Shown here: positions 1-6,097 of the stretch, in pieces
Numbering within the stretch: the stretch's first letter is position 1
Layout: each line of letters begins with the position of its first letter
Assembly (NCBI GenBank): GCA_022600255.1
Contig: JAHZKU010000149.1
Span: forward strand, 1-7,168
Direction of reading: 5' to 3'
From: Actinomycetes bacterium
Lineage (GTDB): Bacteria; Actinomycetota; Actinomycetes; S36-B12; GCA-2699445
DNA length: 7,168 bases
Position numbers and translations under genes: made by a program
Notes under the pieces: generated by a model
The model's database searches: none
What the model was told of the DNA's origin: nothing
What the model saw: only the letters and a program-made list of their open reading frames with translations

Positions 1-138
1 AGCCAAGCGTTGGGTGCCTCGATGTACGCGCAGGCTCAAGCCGAGCAAGAGGCCGCTGGCCAGGGCGAATCCAGTGACGAGGACGGTGACGACGATGTCG
101 TGGACGCCGAAATCGTGGAGGAAGACGAAGATAAATGA
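1..138 (+). CDS. dnaK: Chaperone protein DnaK (Hsp70), C-terminal end only
   Basis: Only the last 45 codons and the TGA stop (136-138) are present; the gene begins left of the window. The visible peptide starts SQALGASMYAQAQAEQEAA and ends in an acidic tail, DDVVDAEIVEEDEDK. The LGxSMYAQAQA helix and the DVVDAEIV tail are typical of actinobacterial DnaK; the acidic end matches the EEVD-like tail of Hsp70s that helps bind clients and partners. DnaK is the cytoplasmic ATP-driven chaperone that holds unfolded segments. It is stimulated by DnaJ and reset by GrpE, which follow directly. The stop overlaps the grpE start as ATGA, which suggests translational coupling. Identity rests on the tail plus the gene order, since the ATPase domain cannot be seen. 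Confidence 0.95.
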   Translation, partial: SQALGASMYAQAQAEQEAAGQGESSDEDGDDDVVDAEIVEEDEDK

Positions 139-767
139 GCGGCTTCCCCAATGATCCGACTCGTCCGGCCTCCGGGCCGGACGAGTCGGGAACTGGAATC
201 CCGACGCAGTCTGACCCGGAGTCAGAAGTGGAGGGAGGCGTTCGGTTCACGGACAATCGCAAACTCGACCCCGAGACGCTGCAGGCGCGTCCGCAGGCTG
301 ACCAAGGCCCCGATGCCGAGGTTGAGGGTGTGTCAGAAGATGCGGAGCAGCCCGATACTCGGATTGCGGAACTCACCGCCGACCTGCAACGCGTCACCGC
401 AGAGTACGCGAACTATCGCAAACGCGTTGACAGAGACCGCAGCGTGCAAGCGGCCGTGGCCAAGGCCAGTGTGCTGACCGATCTTCTGCCCATCCTGGAT
501 GATCTGGGGCGGGCGCAGGAACACGGTGAGCTGGACGGCGGCTTCAAAGCCGTCGGTGATGCGATCAACGGACTTGCGGAGAAGAACGGTGTGGAAGCCT
601 TCGGTGTGGTCGGGGAACCCTTCGACCCCAACGTCCACGATGCGATGACGTCGGACACGAGCCCCGAGGTGACTGAGCCGACCGTGACGATGGTTTACCA
701 GGTGGGCTACCGCGTCAAGGATCGAATCCTGCGGCACGCTCGTGTCGGGGTTACGGACGCGGAGTAG
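135..767 (+). CDS. grpE: GrpE, nucleotide exchange factor of DnaK
   Basis: 210 residues. GrpE dimers release ADP from DnaK and so reset the Hsp70 cycle in the cytoplasm. Residues 1-75 are a polar, acidic, probably disordered tail containing an island, VRFTDNRKLDPET (36-48), which resembles a motif I recall in actinobacterial GrpE (Mycobacterium has VTVTDKRRIDPET). Residues about 76-115 form the long coiled-coil helix (RIAELTADLQRVTAEYANYR), followed by a helical segment with LLPILDDLGRA. The C-terminal beta head carries FDPNVHDAM (163-171) and GYRVKDRILRHARVGV (191-206), which together make the GrpE signature. The ATG overlaps the dnaK stop by four bases, and a GGAGGAA (117-123) lies at a usable distance, so this start is secure. 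A perfect 15-bp inverted repeat sits in codons 8-19 (separate entry). Length is normal for the family. Confidence 0.97.
   Translation: MSGFPNDPTRPASGPDESGTGIPTQSDPESEVEGGVRFTDNRKLDPETLQARPQADQGPDAEVEGVSEDAEQPDTRIAELTADLQRVTAEYANYRKRVDRDRSVQAAVAKASVLTDLLPILDDLGRAQEHGELDGGFKAVGDAINGLAEKNGVEAFGVVGEPFDPNVHDAMTSDTSPEVTEPTVTMVYQVGYRVKDRILRHARVGVTDAE
156..189 (+). repeat. Perfect 15-bp inverted repeat with TCCG tetraloop inside the 5' end of grpE
   Basis: The left arm CCGACTCGTCCGGCC (156-170) is exactly complementary to the right arm GGCCGGACGAGTCGG (175-189), separated by TCCG. A T155-G190 wobble could add one pair. In RNA the loop is C(UCCG)G, a member of the very stable UNCG tetraloop class with its preferred C-G closing pair. 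The hairpin starts 22 bases after the A of the grpE ATG and covers codons 8-19, in the part of GrpE under least protein constraint. No T-run follows (GAACTGGAATC), so it does not look like an ordinary intrinsic terminator. It may tune grpE translation, mark an mRNA processing or decay boundary between dnaK and grpE, or be a DNA palindrome bound by a protein. The structure is visible in the sequence; the function is inference. Confidence 0.85.
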
Positions 768-800
768 TTCGTCTGCTGACGCTTTGAGAATGGAGGTGAC

Positions 801-1985
801 ATGGCGGCACAGGACTGGGTGGACAAGGACTTCTACAAGACACTAGGTGTCAACAAGAAGGCCTCCGCAGCGGATATCAAGAAGGCCTATCGCAAGCTCG
901 CGCAAGACCTGCATCCGGACAAGAACCCGGAGAACAAGCGTGCGGAGGAGAAGTTCAAGGCTGTTTCTGAGGCATACGCTGTGCTCTCGGACAAAGACAA
1001 GCGCGCTGAGTACGACGAGGCCCGCTCGATGTTCGGTGGGGGATTCAAGTTCCCCGGCTCCGGGGGTCGTAACCGCGGCGGCGGCGGACAAGGCCAAAGC
1101 TACGGCGGCGGCATGGGCGACGTTTTTGGAGACGCCACCGGGAACCTCGGCGATATCTTCGGCGGGTTGTTTAACCGCGGTGGGGACGGCCAGCCGCGGC
1201 AGCAGCCGGGTCGACGCGGGGCGGACATCGAAACCGAAGCAACCATCTCCTTCGACGATGCGTTGAATGGTGTCACGATCCCGCTGCGGCTGACAGGCGA
1301 GGGAGCCTGCCCGGTATGCCACGGGACAGGTGCCAAGACCGGCACGGTTCCCCGGGTCTGCCCAGAGTGTGATGGCACGGGAAGTACCGCCCGAAATGCT
1401 GGCGGCTTCGCGTTCACTGAACCGTGTGCGTTGTGTACCGGTCGTGGGCTGGTCGTTGACGATCCCTGTACGACTTGTCATGGGTCTGGCCGGGCCATGA
1501 CAAGCCGCACCGTGCAGACGCGCATCCCGCAAGGCGTTAAGGATGGTCAGCGAATCAGACTCGCTGGAAAGGGCGTACCTGGGGAAGGCGGGGGCCAGGC
1601 CGGTGATCTTTACGTGATCGTCCATGTGGCTCCGCACCCAGTGTTCGCCAGGGCGGGTAACAATGTGACGGTCACCGTTCCAGTCACCTTCCCTGAGGCT
1701 GCTCTTGGTGCCCAGGTGAAAGTCCCGGTGCCGGGCGGGAGCAGTGTCACTTTGAAGATCCCGGCCGGGACAGCGAACGGCCGCACGTTCCGAGTGAAGG
1801 GTAGGGGCGCTCGTCGCAAGGATGGCACCAACGGCGACGTCTTGGCCACGGTTGAGATTGAGGTGCCGACTGCCGTTGACGATGCTGGCCGCGCTGCCCT
1901 AGAGGCCTATCGCGAGGCGATGCCAAGCACTGATCCCAGAGCCGAGTTGCTGCAACGAGCCGGTGTGGCTGGGGCCAAGGCCTGA
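801..1985 (+). CDS. dnaJ: DnaJ (Hsp40) co-chaperone, type I with zinc-finger domain
   Basis: 394 residues. It delivers unfolded clients to DnaK and triggers DnaK ATP hydrolysis. The N-terminal J domain (about 10-75) begins DFYKTLGV and holds the catalytic HPD at 38-40. A Gly/Phe-rich linker follows (about 77-137), then four CxxCxGxG zinc motifs: CPVCHGTG (170), CPECDGTG (187), CALCTGRG (209) and CTTCHGSG (223). All eight cysteines are present, so two zinc sites should form. The two beta client-binding domains fill about 235-360. The WVDKDFYK start is typical of the dnaK-linked actinobacterial DnaJ (DnaJ1). A strong GGAGGTGA (792-799) precedes the ATG with rather close spacing: GGAGG ends four bases before it. 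It lies 33 bases after grpE, in the same operon. No key residue is missing. Confidence 0.97.
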   Translation: MAAQDWVDKDFYKTLGVNKKASAADIKKAYRKLAQDLHPDKNPENKRAEEKFKAVSEAYAVLSDKDKRAEYDEARSMFGGGFKFPGSGGRNRGGGGQGQSYGGGMGDVFGDATGNLGDIFGGLFNRGGDGQPRQQPGRRGADIETEATISFDDALNGVTIPLRLTGEGACPVCHGTGAKTGTVPRVCPECDGTGSTARNAGGFAFTEPCALCTGRGLVVDDPCTTCHGSGRAMTSRTVQTRIPQGVKDGQRIRLAGKGVPGEGGGQAGDLYVIVHVAPHPVFARAGNNVTVTVPVTFPEAALGAQVKVPVPGGSSVTLKIPAGTANGRTFRVKGRGARRKDGTNGDVLATVEIEVPTAVDDAGRAALEAYREAMPSTDPRAELLQRAGVAGAKA

Positions 1986-1986
1986 C

Positions 1987-2364
1987 ATGTCACGCCCAGC
2001 CGCGAACGAGTTGCGGGATTTCGCACCAGACGTCGATGAGCCGGTCTACACCATCTCGGTAGCGGCTGGGATCGCCAGCATGCACCCGCAAACCTTGCGA
2101 CAGTACGACCGGTTGGGGTTGGTTTCGCCCGCTCGCACCAGTGGTCGGAATCGGCTCTACTCGATCCGTGACATTTGGCGCCTCCGAGCGGTTCAAGAGC
2201 TGAGCGACGAGGGCATCAACCTGACCGGGATCGTTCGCATCCTGGAACTGCAGACTGAGGTGGAGATGCTCCGCGAACGGATCGACACTATCTCAGAGGA
2301 ACAGAACTCCACTGCCCTCGTTGTCTGGGAACCCAAGCGGCGCCGCCGACGACGGAGTCGGTGA
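1987..2364 (+). CDS. hspR: HspR, MerR-family heat-shock repressor
   Basis: 125 residues from the ATG at 1987, one base after the dnaJ stop (TGACATG). There is only a weak purine stretch upstream, so translation is probably coupled to dnaJ. A MerR winged helix-turn-helix spans about 20-88: YTISVAAGIASMHPQTLRQYDRLGLV, then the wing GRNRLYSIRDIWRL. HPQTLRQYDRLGL is the HspR-type recognition region. Residues 89-106 are a short amphipathic helix, followed by ALVVW (110-114) and a very basic end, KRRRRRRSR (117-125). HspR represses the dnaK operon and often clpB at HAIR operators (CTTGAGT-N7-ACTCAAG). In Streptomyces it needs DnaK as co-repressor, giving feedback on free DnaK. A longer reading frame from GTG 1963 exists, but its extra residues overlap dnaJ and do not look like HspR. 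Confidence 0.94.
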   Translation: MSRPAANELRDFAPDVDEPVYTISVAAGIASMHPQTLRQYDRLGLVSPARTSGRNRLYSIRDIWRLRAVQELSDEGINLTGIVRILELQTEVEMLRERIDTISEEQNSTALVVWEPKRRRRRRSR

Positions 2365-2373
2365 TCGTTGCTG

Positions 2374-2402
2374 CGCCCAGTCGGGTTCGCCAACGACTGG
2401 CG
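2374..2402 (+). other. Imperfect stem-loop between hspR and clpB (possible weak terminator, attenuator or processing site)
   Basis: CGCCCAGTCG (2374-2383) can pair with CGACTGGCG (2394-2402) over nine base pairs with one bulged C. Inside, GG-TTCG-CC (2384-2391) adds two pairs and a TTCG loop, with AA (2392-2393) bulged. The structure begins ten bases after the hspR stop. No T-run follows (GACAGCGTTCCC), so a classical Rho-independent terminator is unlikely. It could slow read-through into clpB, protect the 3' end of the chaperone message, or be without function. The rest of the 2365-2480 gap shows no convincing promoter or HAIR operator to my eye. Confidence 0.55.
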
Positions 2403-2480
2403 GACAGCGTTCCCTCGTCAGGGCCGGGCAAGCAACACAAGCAGGACTAACAGGAAGACGTTGAAGTTGGGAGGCTTCGA

Positions 2481-5072
2481 ATGGAACTGAATCTGACGAC
2501 CAAGAGTCAGGAAGCAATCAGTGGGGCGGTACAAGTTGCTGCCGCGGCTGGCAACGCGCATGTGGAGCCTCCCCATCTATTGCAGGCCTTGCTAACCCAG
2601 GGAGAGGGCATTGCGGCGGCGCTTTTGGACCAAGTGGGGGCGGATCGGGCCCGACTGGCCGGGGAAGTCGACCGCCTGATCGCGGCGATCCCGAGCGCTT
2701 CGGGGAGTAGCGTGGCGCAACCCCAGTTCAGCCAATCCATGTTGCGGGTGCTCAATGACGCGGAGTCGCTGGCGAAGGATCGCGGCGACGAGTACGTCAG
2801 CACCGAGCATCTCCTGGTGGCGCTTGCCAAGAATGAGCCGACGGCTGCGGTGCTGGACGGATTGGGAGCGACCCCTGCGGCGCTGATGGAAGCGCTGGAA
2901 CAGGTCCGAGGCTCGGGGCGCGTGACCTCGCCCGATCCCGAGGGTACCTTTCAAGCACTAGAGAAATACGGCCAGGACCTCACCGCTCTCGCGCGTGATG
3001 GGAAAATCGACCCGGTGATTGGCCGAGACTCCGAGATTCGGCGCGTCGTGCAGGTGTTGTCGCGGCGTACGAAGAACAACCCGGTTCTCATCGGGGAGCC
3101 AGGCGTTGGCAAGACCGCCGTTGTAGAGGGCCTTGCGCAACGAATCGTGGCCGGGGACGTACCTTCTTCGCTCCGTGGTAAGACGCTGATCGCCCTAGAC
3201 CTAGGCGCCATGGTTGCGGGGGCGAAGTATCGCGGGGAGTTCGAGGAACGGCTCAAGGCCGTGCTAGAGGAGATCAAGGACTCGGACGGCCAAGTCATCA
3301 CCTTCATCGACGAGCTACACACCGTAGTGGGCGCGGGCGCATCGGGGGAGGGCGCGATGGATGCCGGCAACATGCTCAAGCCAATGCTGGCGCGTGGCGA
3401 GTTGCGGATGGTGGGCGCAACCACCTTGGATGAGTACCGGGAACACATCGAAAAGGATCCCGCCCTAGAGCGTCGATTCCAACAAGTGGTGGTCGAAGAG
3501 CCCAGTGTCGAGGACACCATCGGGATCCTGCGGGGGATTAAGGAGAAGTACGAAGCCCATCACAAAGTCTCGATTGCCGACCAGGCCTTAGTCGCGGCGG
3601 CTACTTTGTCTGATCGCTACATCACCTCGCGTTTCCTCCCTGACAAGGCCATCGACTTGGTGGATGAGGCGGCGTCGCGACTACGGATGGAAATCGACTC
3701 CTCGCCGGTGGAAATCGACGCATTGCAGCGTTCCGTCGACCGACTCAAGATGGAGGAGTTGGCGCTGAGCGGTGAGAAGGACGACGCAAGCGTCGAACGC
3801 TTGAAGAAGTTGCGTGATGACCTCGCTGACAAAGAAGAACAGCTGATGGGGATGCGGGCCAAGTGGGATCAAGAAAAATCCGGCTTGGATCTAATTGGTG
3901 AACTAAAGATCAGGATCGATGAGCTGCGCAGCGTGGCGGAGAAGGCCCAACGCGAGGGTGACTTCGAACAAGCCTCCCGCATCCTGTACGCCGAGATTCC
4001 GGCGTTGGAGGCCAACCTGGCCGACGCTGTGGCAGCCAACACGGACCGACCAGCCGAGTCGATGGTTGCGGAAGGTGTGGGGGCCGACGACATCGCTGAG
4101 GTAGTGGCGGCGTGGACCGGAATCCCAGCGGGCCGCATGCTCGAGGGCGAGACCCAAAAGCTGCTGCGGATGGAAGAGGAAATTGGCAAGCGGGTAATCG
4201 GCCAACGCGACGCGATCGTGGCCGTTTCTGACGCAGTGCGCCGCGCTCGAGCTGGGATCGCCGATCCTAACCGACCCACCGGTTCATTTCTGTTCCTCGG
4301 GCCCACCGGCGTGGGCAAGACGGAGCTAGCCAAGGCCCTAGCCGAGTTCTTGTTCGACGACGACCGGGCCCTCACGCGCATCGACATGAGCGAATACGGG
4401 GAGAAGCACTCGGTGTCCCGCCTCGTCGGGGCTCCTCCGGGATATGTCGGCTACGAAGAAGGCGGCCAACTGACAGAGGTCGTCCGTAGGCGCCCCTATT
4501 CGGTCATCCTGCTCGATGAGGTAGAGAAAGCACACCCAGAGGTCTTCGACATCCTGCTGCAGGTTTTGGATGATGGCCGACTCACGGACGGCCAAGGTCG
4601 CACCGTAGATTTCCGCAACACCATCTTGATCTTGACCTCGAACCTGGGGTCCCAGTTCTTAGTCGACACCGAGGTGCCCTGGCCAGAACGGGTGGAACAG
4701 GTGATGGAAGTTGTGCGGCAATCATTTAAGCCGGAGTTCCTCAACCGGCTCGACGACACTGTGATGTTTGCACCGCTGGGTACCGACGAGCTGACCCATA
4801 TCGTGGACCTGCAACTCGAGTTGCTGCAATGGCGACTGCAGGATCGTCGGATCCGGTTGGAGGTTTCCCAAGCGGCGAAGGATTGGCTGGCCCTGAACGG
4901 TTTCGATGCTGCCTACGGTGCTCGGCCGCTGCGACGGTTGGTGCAGTCTGCAGTCGGTGACCAACTCGCCAAGGAGATCTTGGCGGGCGAGGTGAAGGAC
5001 GGCGACACCGTGCATGTGGGTATCGCCGACGGGATGGACGGACTCAGCGTCACCACCGGGGAACCCACTTAG
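2481..5072 (+). CDS. clpB: ClpB (Hsp100) ATP-dependent protein disaggregase
   Basis: 863 residues, the usual ClpB length. It forms a hexameric AAA+ ring that threads aggregated proteins through its pore and hands them to DnaK-DnaJ-GrpE, encoded just upstream. Order: Clp N domain (about 1-145); NBD1 with Walker A GEPGVGKT (205-212), pore loop KYRG (249-252), Walker B FIDE (275-278) and the LERRF arginines (331-332); coiled-coil middle domain (about 405-525), which marks ClpB and contacts DnaK; NBD2 with Walker A GPTGVGKT (607-614), pore loop GYVG (654-657), Walker B LLDE (677-680), arginine finger in FLNR (756) and sensor-2 GARP (813-816). No ClpP-binding IGF/IGL loop is evident in NBD2, in keeping with a disaggregase rather than a protease partner. 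GGGAGG (2469-2474) lies six bases before the ATG. All catalytic residues are intact. Confidence 0.98.
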   Translation: MELNLTTKSQEAISGAVQVAAAAGNAHVEPPHLLQALLTQGEGIAAALLDQVGADRARLAGEVDRLIAAIPSASGSSVAQPQFSQSMLRVLNDAESLAKDRGDEYVSTEHLLVALAKNEPTAAVLDGLGATPAALMEALEQVRGSGRVTSPDPEGTFQALEKYGQDLTALARDGKIDPVIGRDSEIRRVVQVLSRRTKNNPVLIGEPGVGKTAVVEGLAQRIVAGDVPSSLRGKTLIALDLGAMVAGAKYRGEFEERLKAVLEEIKDSDGQVITFIDELHTVVGAGASGEGAMDAGNMLKPMLARGELRMVGATTLDEYREHIEKDPALERRFQQVVVEEPSVEDTIGILRGIKEKYEAHHKVSIADQALVAAATLSDRYITSRFLPDKAIDLVDEAASRLRMEIDSSPVEIDALQRSVDRLKMEELALSGEKDDASVERLKKLRDDLADKEEQLMGMRAKWDQEKSGLDLIGELKIRIDELRSVAEKAQREGDFEQASRILYAEIPALEANLADAVAANTDRPAESMVAEGVGADDIAEVVAAWTGIPAGRMLEGETQKLLRMEEEIGKRVIGQRDAIVAVSDAVRRARAGIADPNRPTGSFLFLGPTGVGKTELAKALAEFLFDDDRALTRIDMSEYGEKHSVSRLVGAPPGYVGYEEGGQLTEVVRRRPYSVILLDEVEKAHPEVFDILLQVLDDGRLTDGQGRTVDFRNTILILTSNLGSQFLVDTEVPWPERVEQVMEVVRQSFKPEFLNRLDDTVMFAPLGTDELTHIVDLQLELLQWRLQDRRIRLEVSQAAKDWLALNGFDAAYGARPLRRLVQSAVGDQLAKEILAGEVKDGDTVHVGIADGMDGLSVTTGEPT

Positions 5073-5114
5073 TTCCAGCGAGGCACTCGGCCAGCATCCC
5101 AGCCCGACCACCGG

Positions 5115-5127
5115 TAATTTGCTTCTA
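5115..5127 (+). promoter_or_regulatory. Probable -10 box of a leaderless promoter for the patatin-like gene
   Basis: TAATTT (5115-5120) fits the actinobacterial TAnnnT -10 consensus. It is followed by six bases (GCTTCT) and then ATG at 5127, so the expected transcription start falls on or next to the A of the ATG. No Shine-Dalgarno sequence is present in the 25 bases before the ATG. This is the arrangement known for leaderless mRNAs, which are common in Actinobacteria. The -35 region (about 5092-5097, CAGCAT) has no recognisable TTGAC-like element, which is also usual for such promoters. The call is inferred from spacing and composition only. Confidence 0.6.
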
Positions 5128-6041
5128 TGCCCACCGGTCTTGCTGCCTTGCCTCGCCCTGTTGTCTACGTTTTCGGTGGAGGAGGATCCCGGGGAGCCGC
5201 CCATGCGGGCATGATGCAGGCGATCAGCGAAACCGGGCACACGCCAGATGCCGTGATCGGCACCTCCGTGGGGAGTATCAGCGCTGCGGTGACGGCCGAG
5301 GATCCAGCCGAGGCCGCCCAGCGGATGCTAGATGTGTGGCGCGTGATCAAAAGAGAGAACATTTTCCCTGGTGGTCGACTCGATCAGTTGGCGCGATTGC
5401 AGCACAGCAAGCGATATATGTTCAGCCAGGACGGCCTGCGCGCCACTATCAGGAAGTACTTGCCGACGGTTCGGATTCAGGATTTGACGCTTCCGTATGC
5501 CGCGGTGGCCACGGACTACAACCGCGCGGAGCCAGTAGTGCTGCAGTCCGGCTCCTTGGAAACGGCGATCGCTGCAAGTGCCGCGATCCCAGTGGTTTTT
5601 CCAATGGTGGAGATCAACGGCACGTTGTTGTGCGACGGCGGTGTGGTTGCCAATGTCCCCGTCGTGGAAGCCCAGCTGCTCAAGCCAAAATCCTTGGTGG
5701 TGCTTGATTGCTTGGGCCCGGTGAATACGGCCAAGGCGAACTTGATCGATATCACCACGGGCGCGGCTGGGATCATGCAGCATAAGCAGCGGGTGGCAGA
5801 TCTGGCTGATGTGGCGGAGAGACTGCCCATTGTCTACCTGCCTCCGCCGACCTCAGTTGGTTCGCCGCTGGACTTCAGCCACACCGAGGAACTCATCTCG
5901 GACTGTTATGCCTCCAGTAGCGCATTTCTGGAGAATCTAGACCTCCCCCCAGACCCGCCAGCCGGCTTCTACGGCGAAATCCCCAGTGTGATGGCGCCCG
6001 AGGTCGAGGAAGTCACCCGCCCGGCCGCGACGGGTTGGTAG
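5127..6041 (+). CDS. Patatin-like phospholipase / serine acyl hydrolase (RssA/NTE-like family)
   Basis: 304 residues, probably a cytoplasmic or membrane-peripheral lipid acyl hydrolase; no signal peptide or clear membrane segment is visible. The patatin catalytic set is complete: oxyanion glycine loop GGGGSRGAAHAG (17-28), nucleophile elbow GTSVG with Ser47, and the DGG motif with Asp170 (LLCDGGVVANVPV). IAASAAIPVVFP (148-159) is the usual conserved block before the DGG. The substrate cannot be read from the sequence. The C-terminal part (about 195-304) is less conserved and ends in a Pro-rich tail. The start ATG has no Shine-Dalgarno sequence, but a -10 box lies at leaderless distance, so it appears to have its own promoter although only 54 bases after clpB. 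An internal GGAGGAGG near 5177 encodes the glycine loop and is not a ribosome site. Confidence 0.9.
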   Translation: MPTGLAALPRPVVYVFGGGGSRGAAHAGMMQAISETGHTPDAVIGTSVGSISAAVTAEDPAEAAQRMLDVWRVIKRENIFPGGRLDQLARLQHSKRYMFSQDGLRATIRKYLPTVRIQDLTLPYAAVATDYNRAEPVVLQSGSLETAIAASAAIPVVFPMVEINGTLLCDGGVVANVPVVEAQLLKPKSLVVLDCLGPVNTAKANLIDITTGAAGIMQHKQRVADLADVAERLPIVYLPPPTSVGSPLDFSHTEELISDCYASSSAFLENLDLPPDPPAGFYGEIPSVMAPEVEEVTRPAATGW

Positions 6042-6071
6042 ACAGCCCCGAATCACCAGATTCGGCTGTTT
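6042..6071 (+). terminator. Hairpin between convergent genes, probable weak terminator of the patatin-like gene
   Basis: ACAGCC (6042-6047), two unpaired C, then GAATC (6050-6054) pair with GATTC (6059-6063) and GGCTGT (6064-6069): eleven base pairs around an ACCA loop with a two-base bulge. Only TTT (6069-6071) follows on the + strand, so the T-run is poor. It begins directly after the patatin-gene stop (6039-6041). On the - strand the same hairpin lies 29 bases past the kinase stop and is not followed by T. A smaller GG-A-ACAC / GTGT-CC stem (6078-6093) lies nearer the kinase end. Both may help separate the convergent transcripts. Position and pairing are visible; activity is inferred. Confidence 0.5.
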
Positions 6072-6097
6072 CGAATGGGAACACCGGGTGTCCAGAC

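Noticed and set aside
1040..1120. GGC-rich repeats in dnaJ
   Set aside because: They encode the normal Gly/Phe-rich linker of DnaJ and need no other explanation.
843..1637. 264-residue open frame on the - strand opposite dnaJ
   Set aside because: It is a GC-driven shadow of dnaJ with no recognisable domain; the + strand frame carries every DnaJ motif.
1963..1986. Longer hspR start at GTG 1963
   Set aside because: It would add eight residues overlapping the dnaJ end with no HspR-like content; ATG 1987 gives the usual N-terminus and a one-base gap after the dnaJ stop.
2461..2483. Possible HAIR operator for HspR just before clpB (TTGAAG…CTTCGAA)
   Set aside because: Against CTTGAGT-N7-ACTCAAG only about four of seven left-arm and two of seven right-arm bases match, and the segment overlaps the clpB ribosome site.
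3187..3206. Small palindrome around CTAGACCTAG in clpB
   Set aside because: Short and imperfect, within conserved ClpB coding sequence; it is explained by chance.
5175..5205. GGAGGAGG near 5177 as a ribosome site for a later patatin start
   Set aside because: It encodes the catalytic glycine loop GGGGSRG; starting later would remove the oxyanion hole.
2951..5240. Several 80-190 residue - strand frames opposite clpB and its end
   Set aside because: They are shadows of clpB codon usage, rich in Ser/Arg, with no start context or domain.
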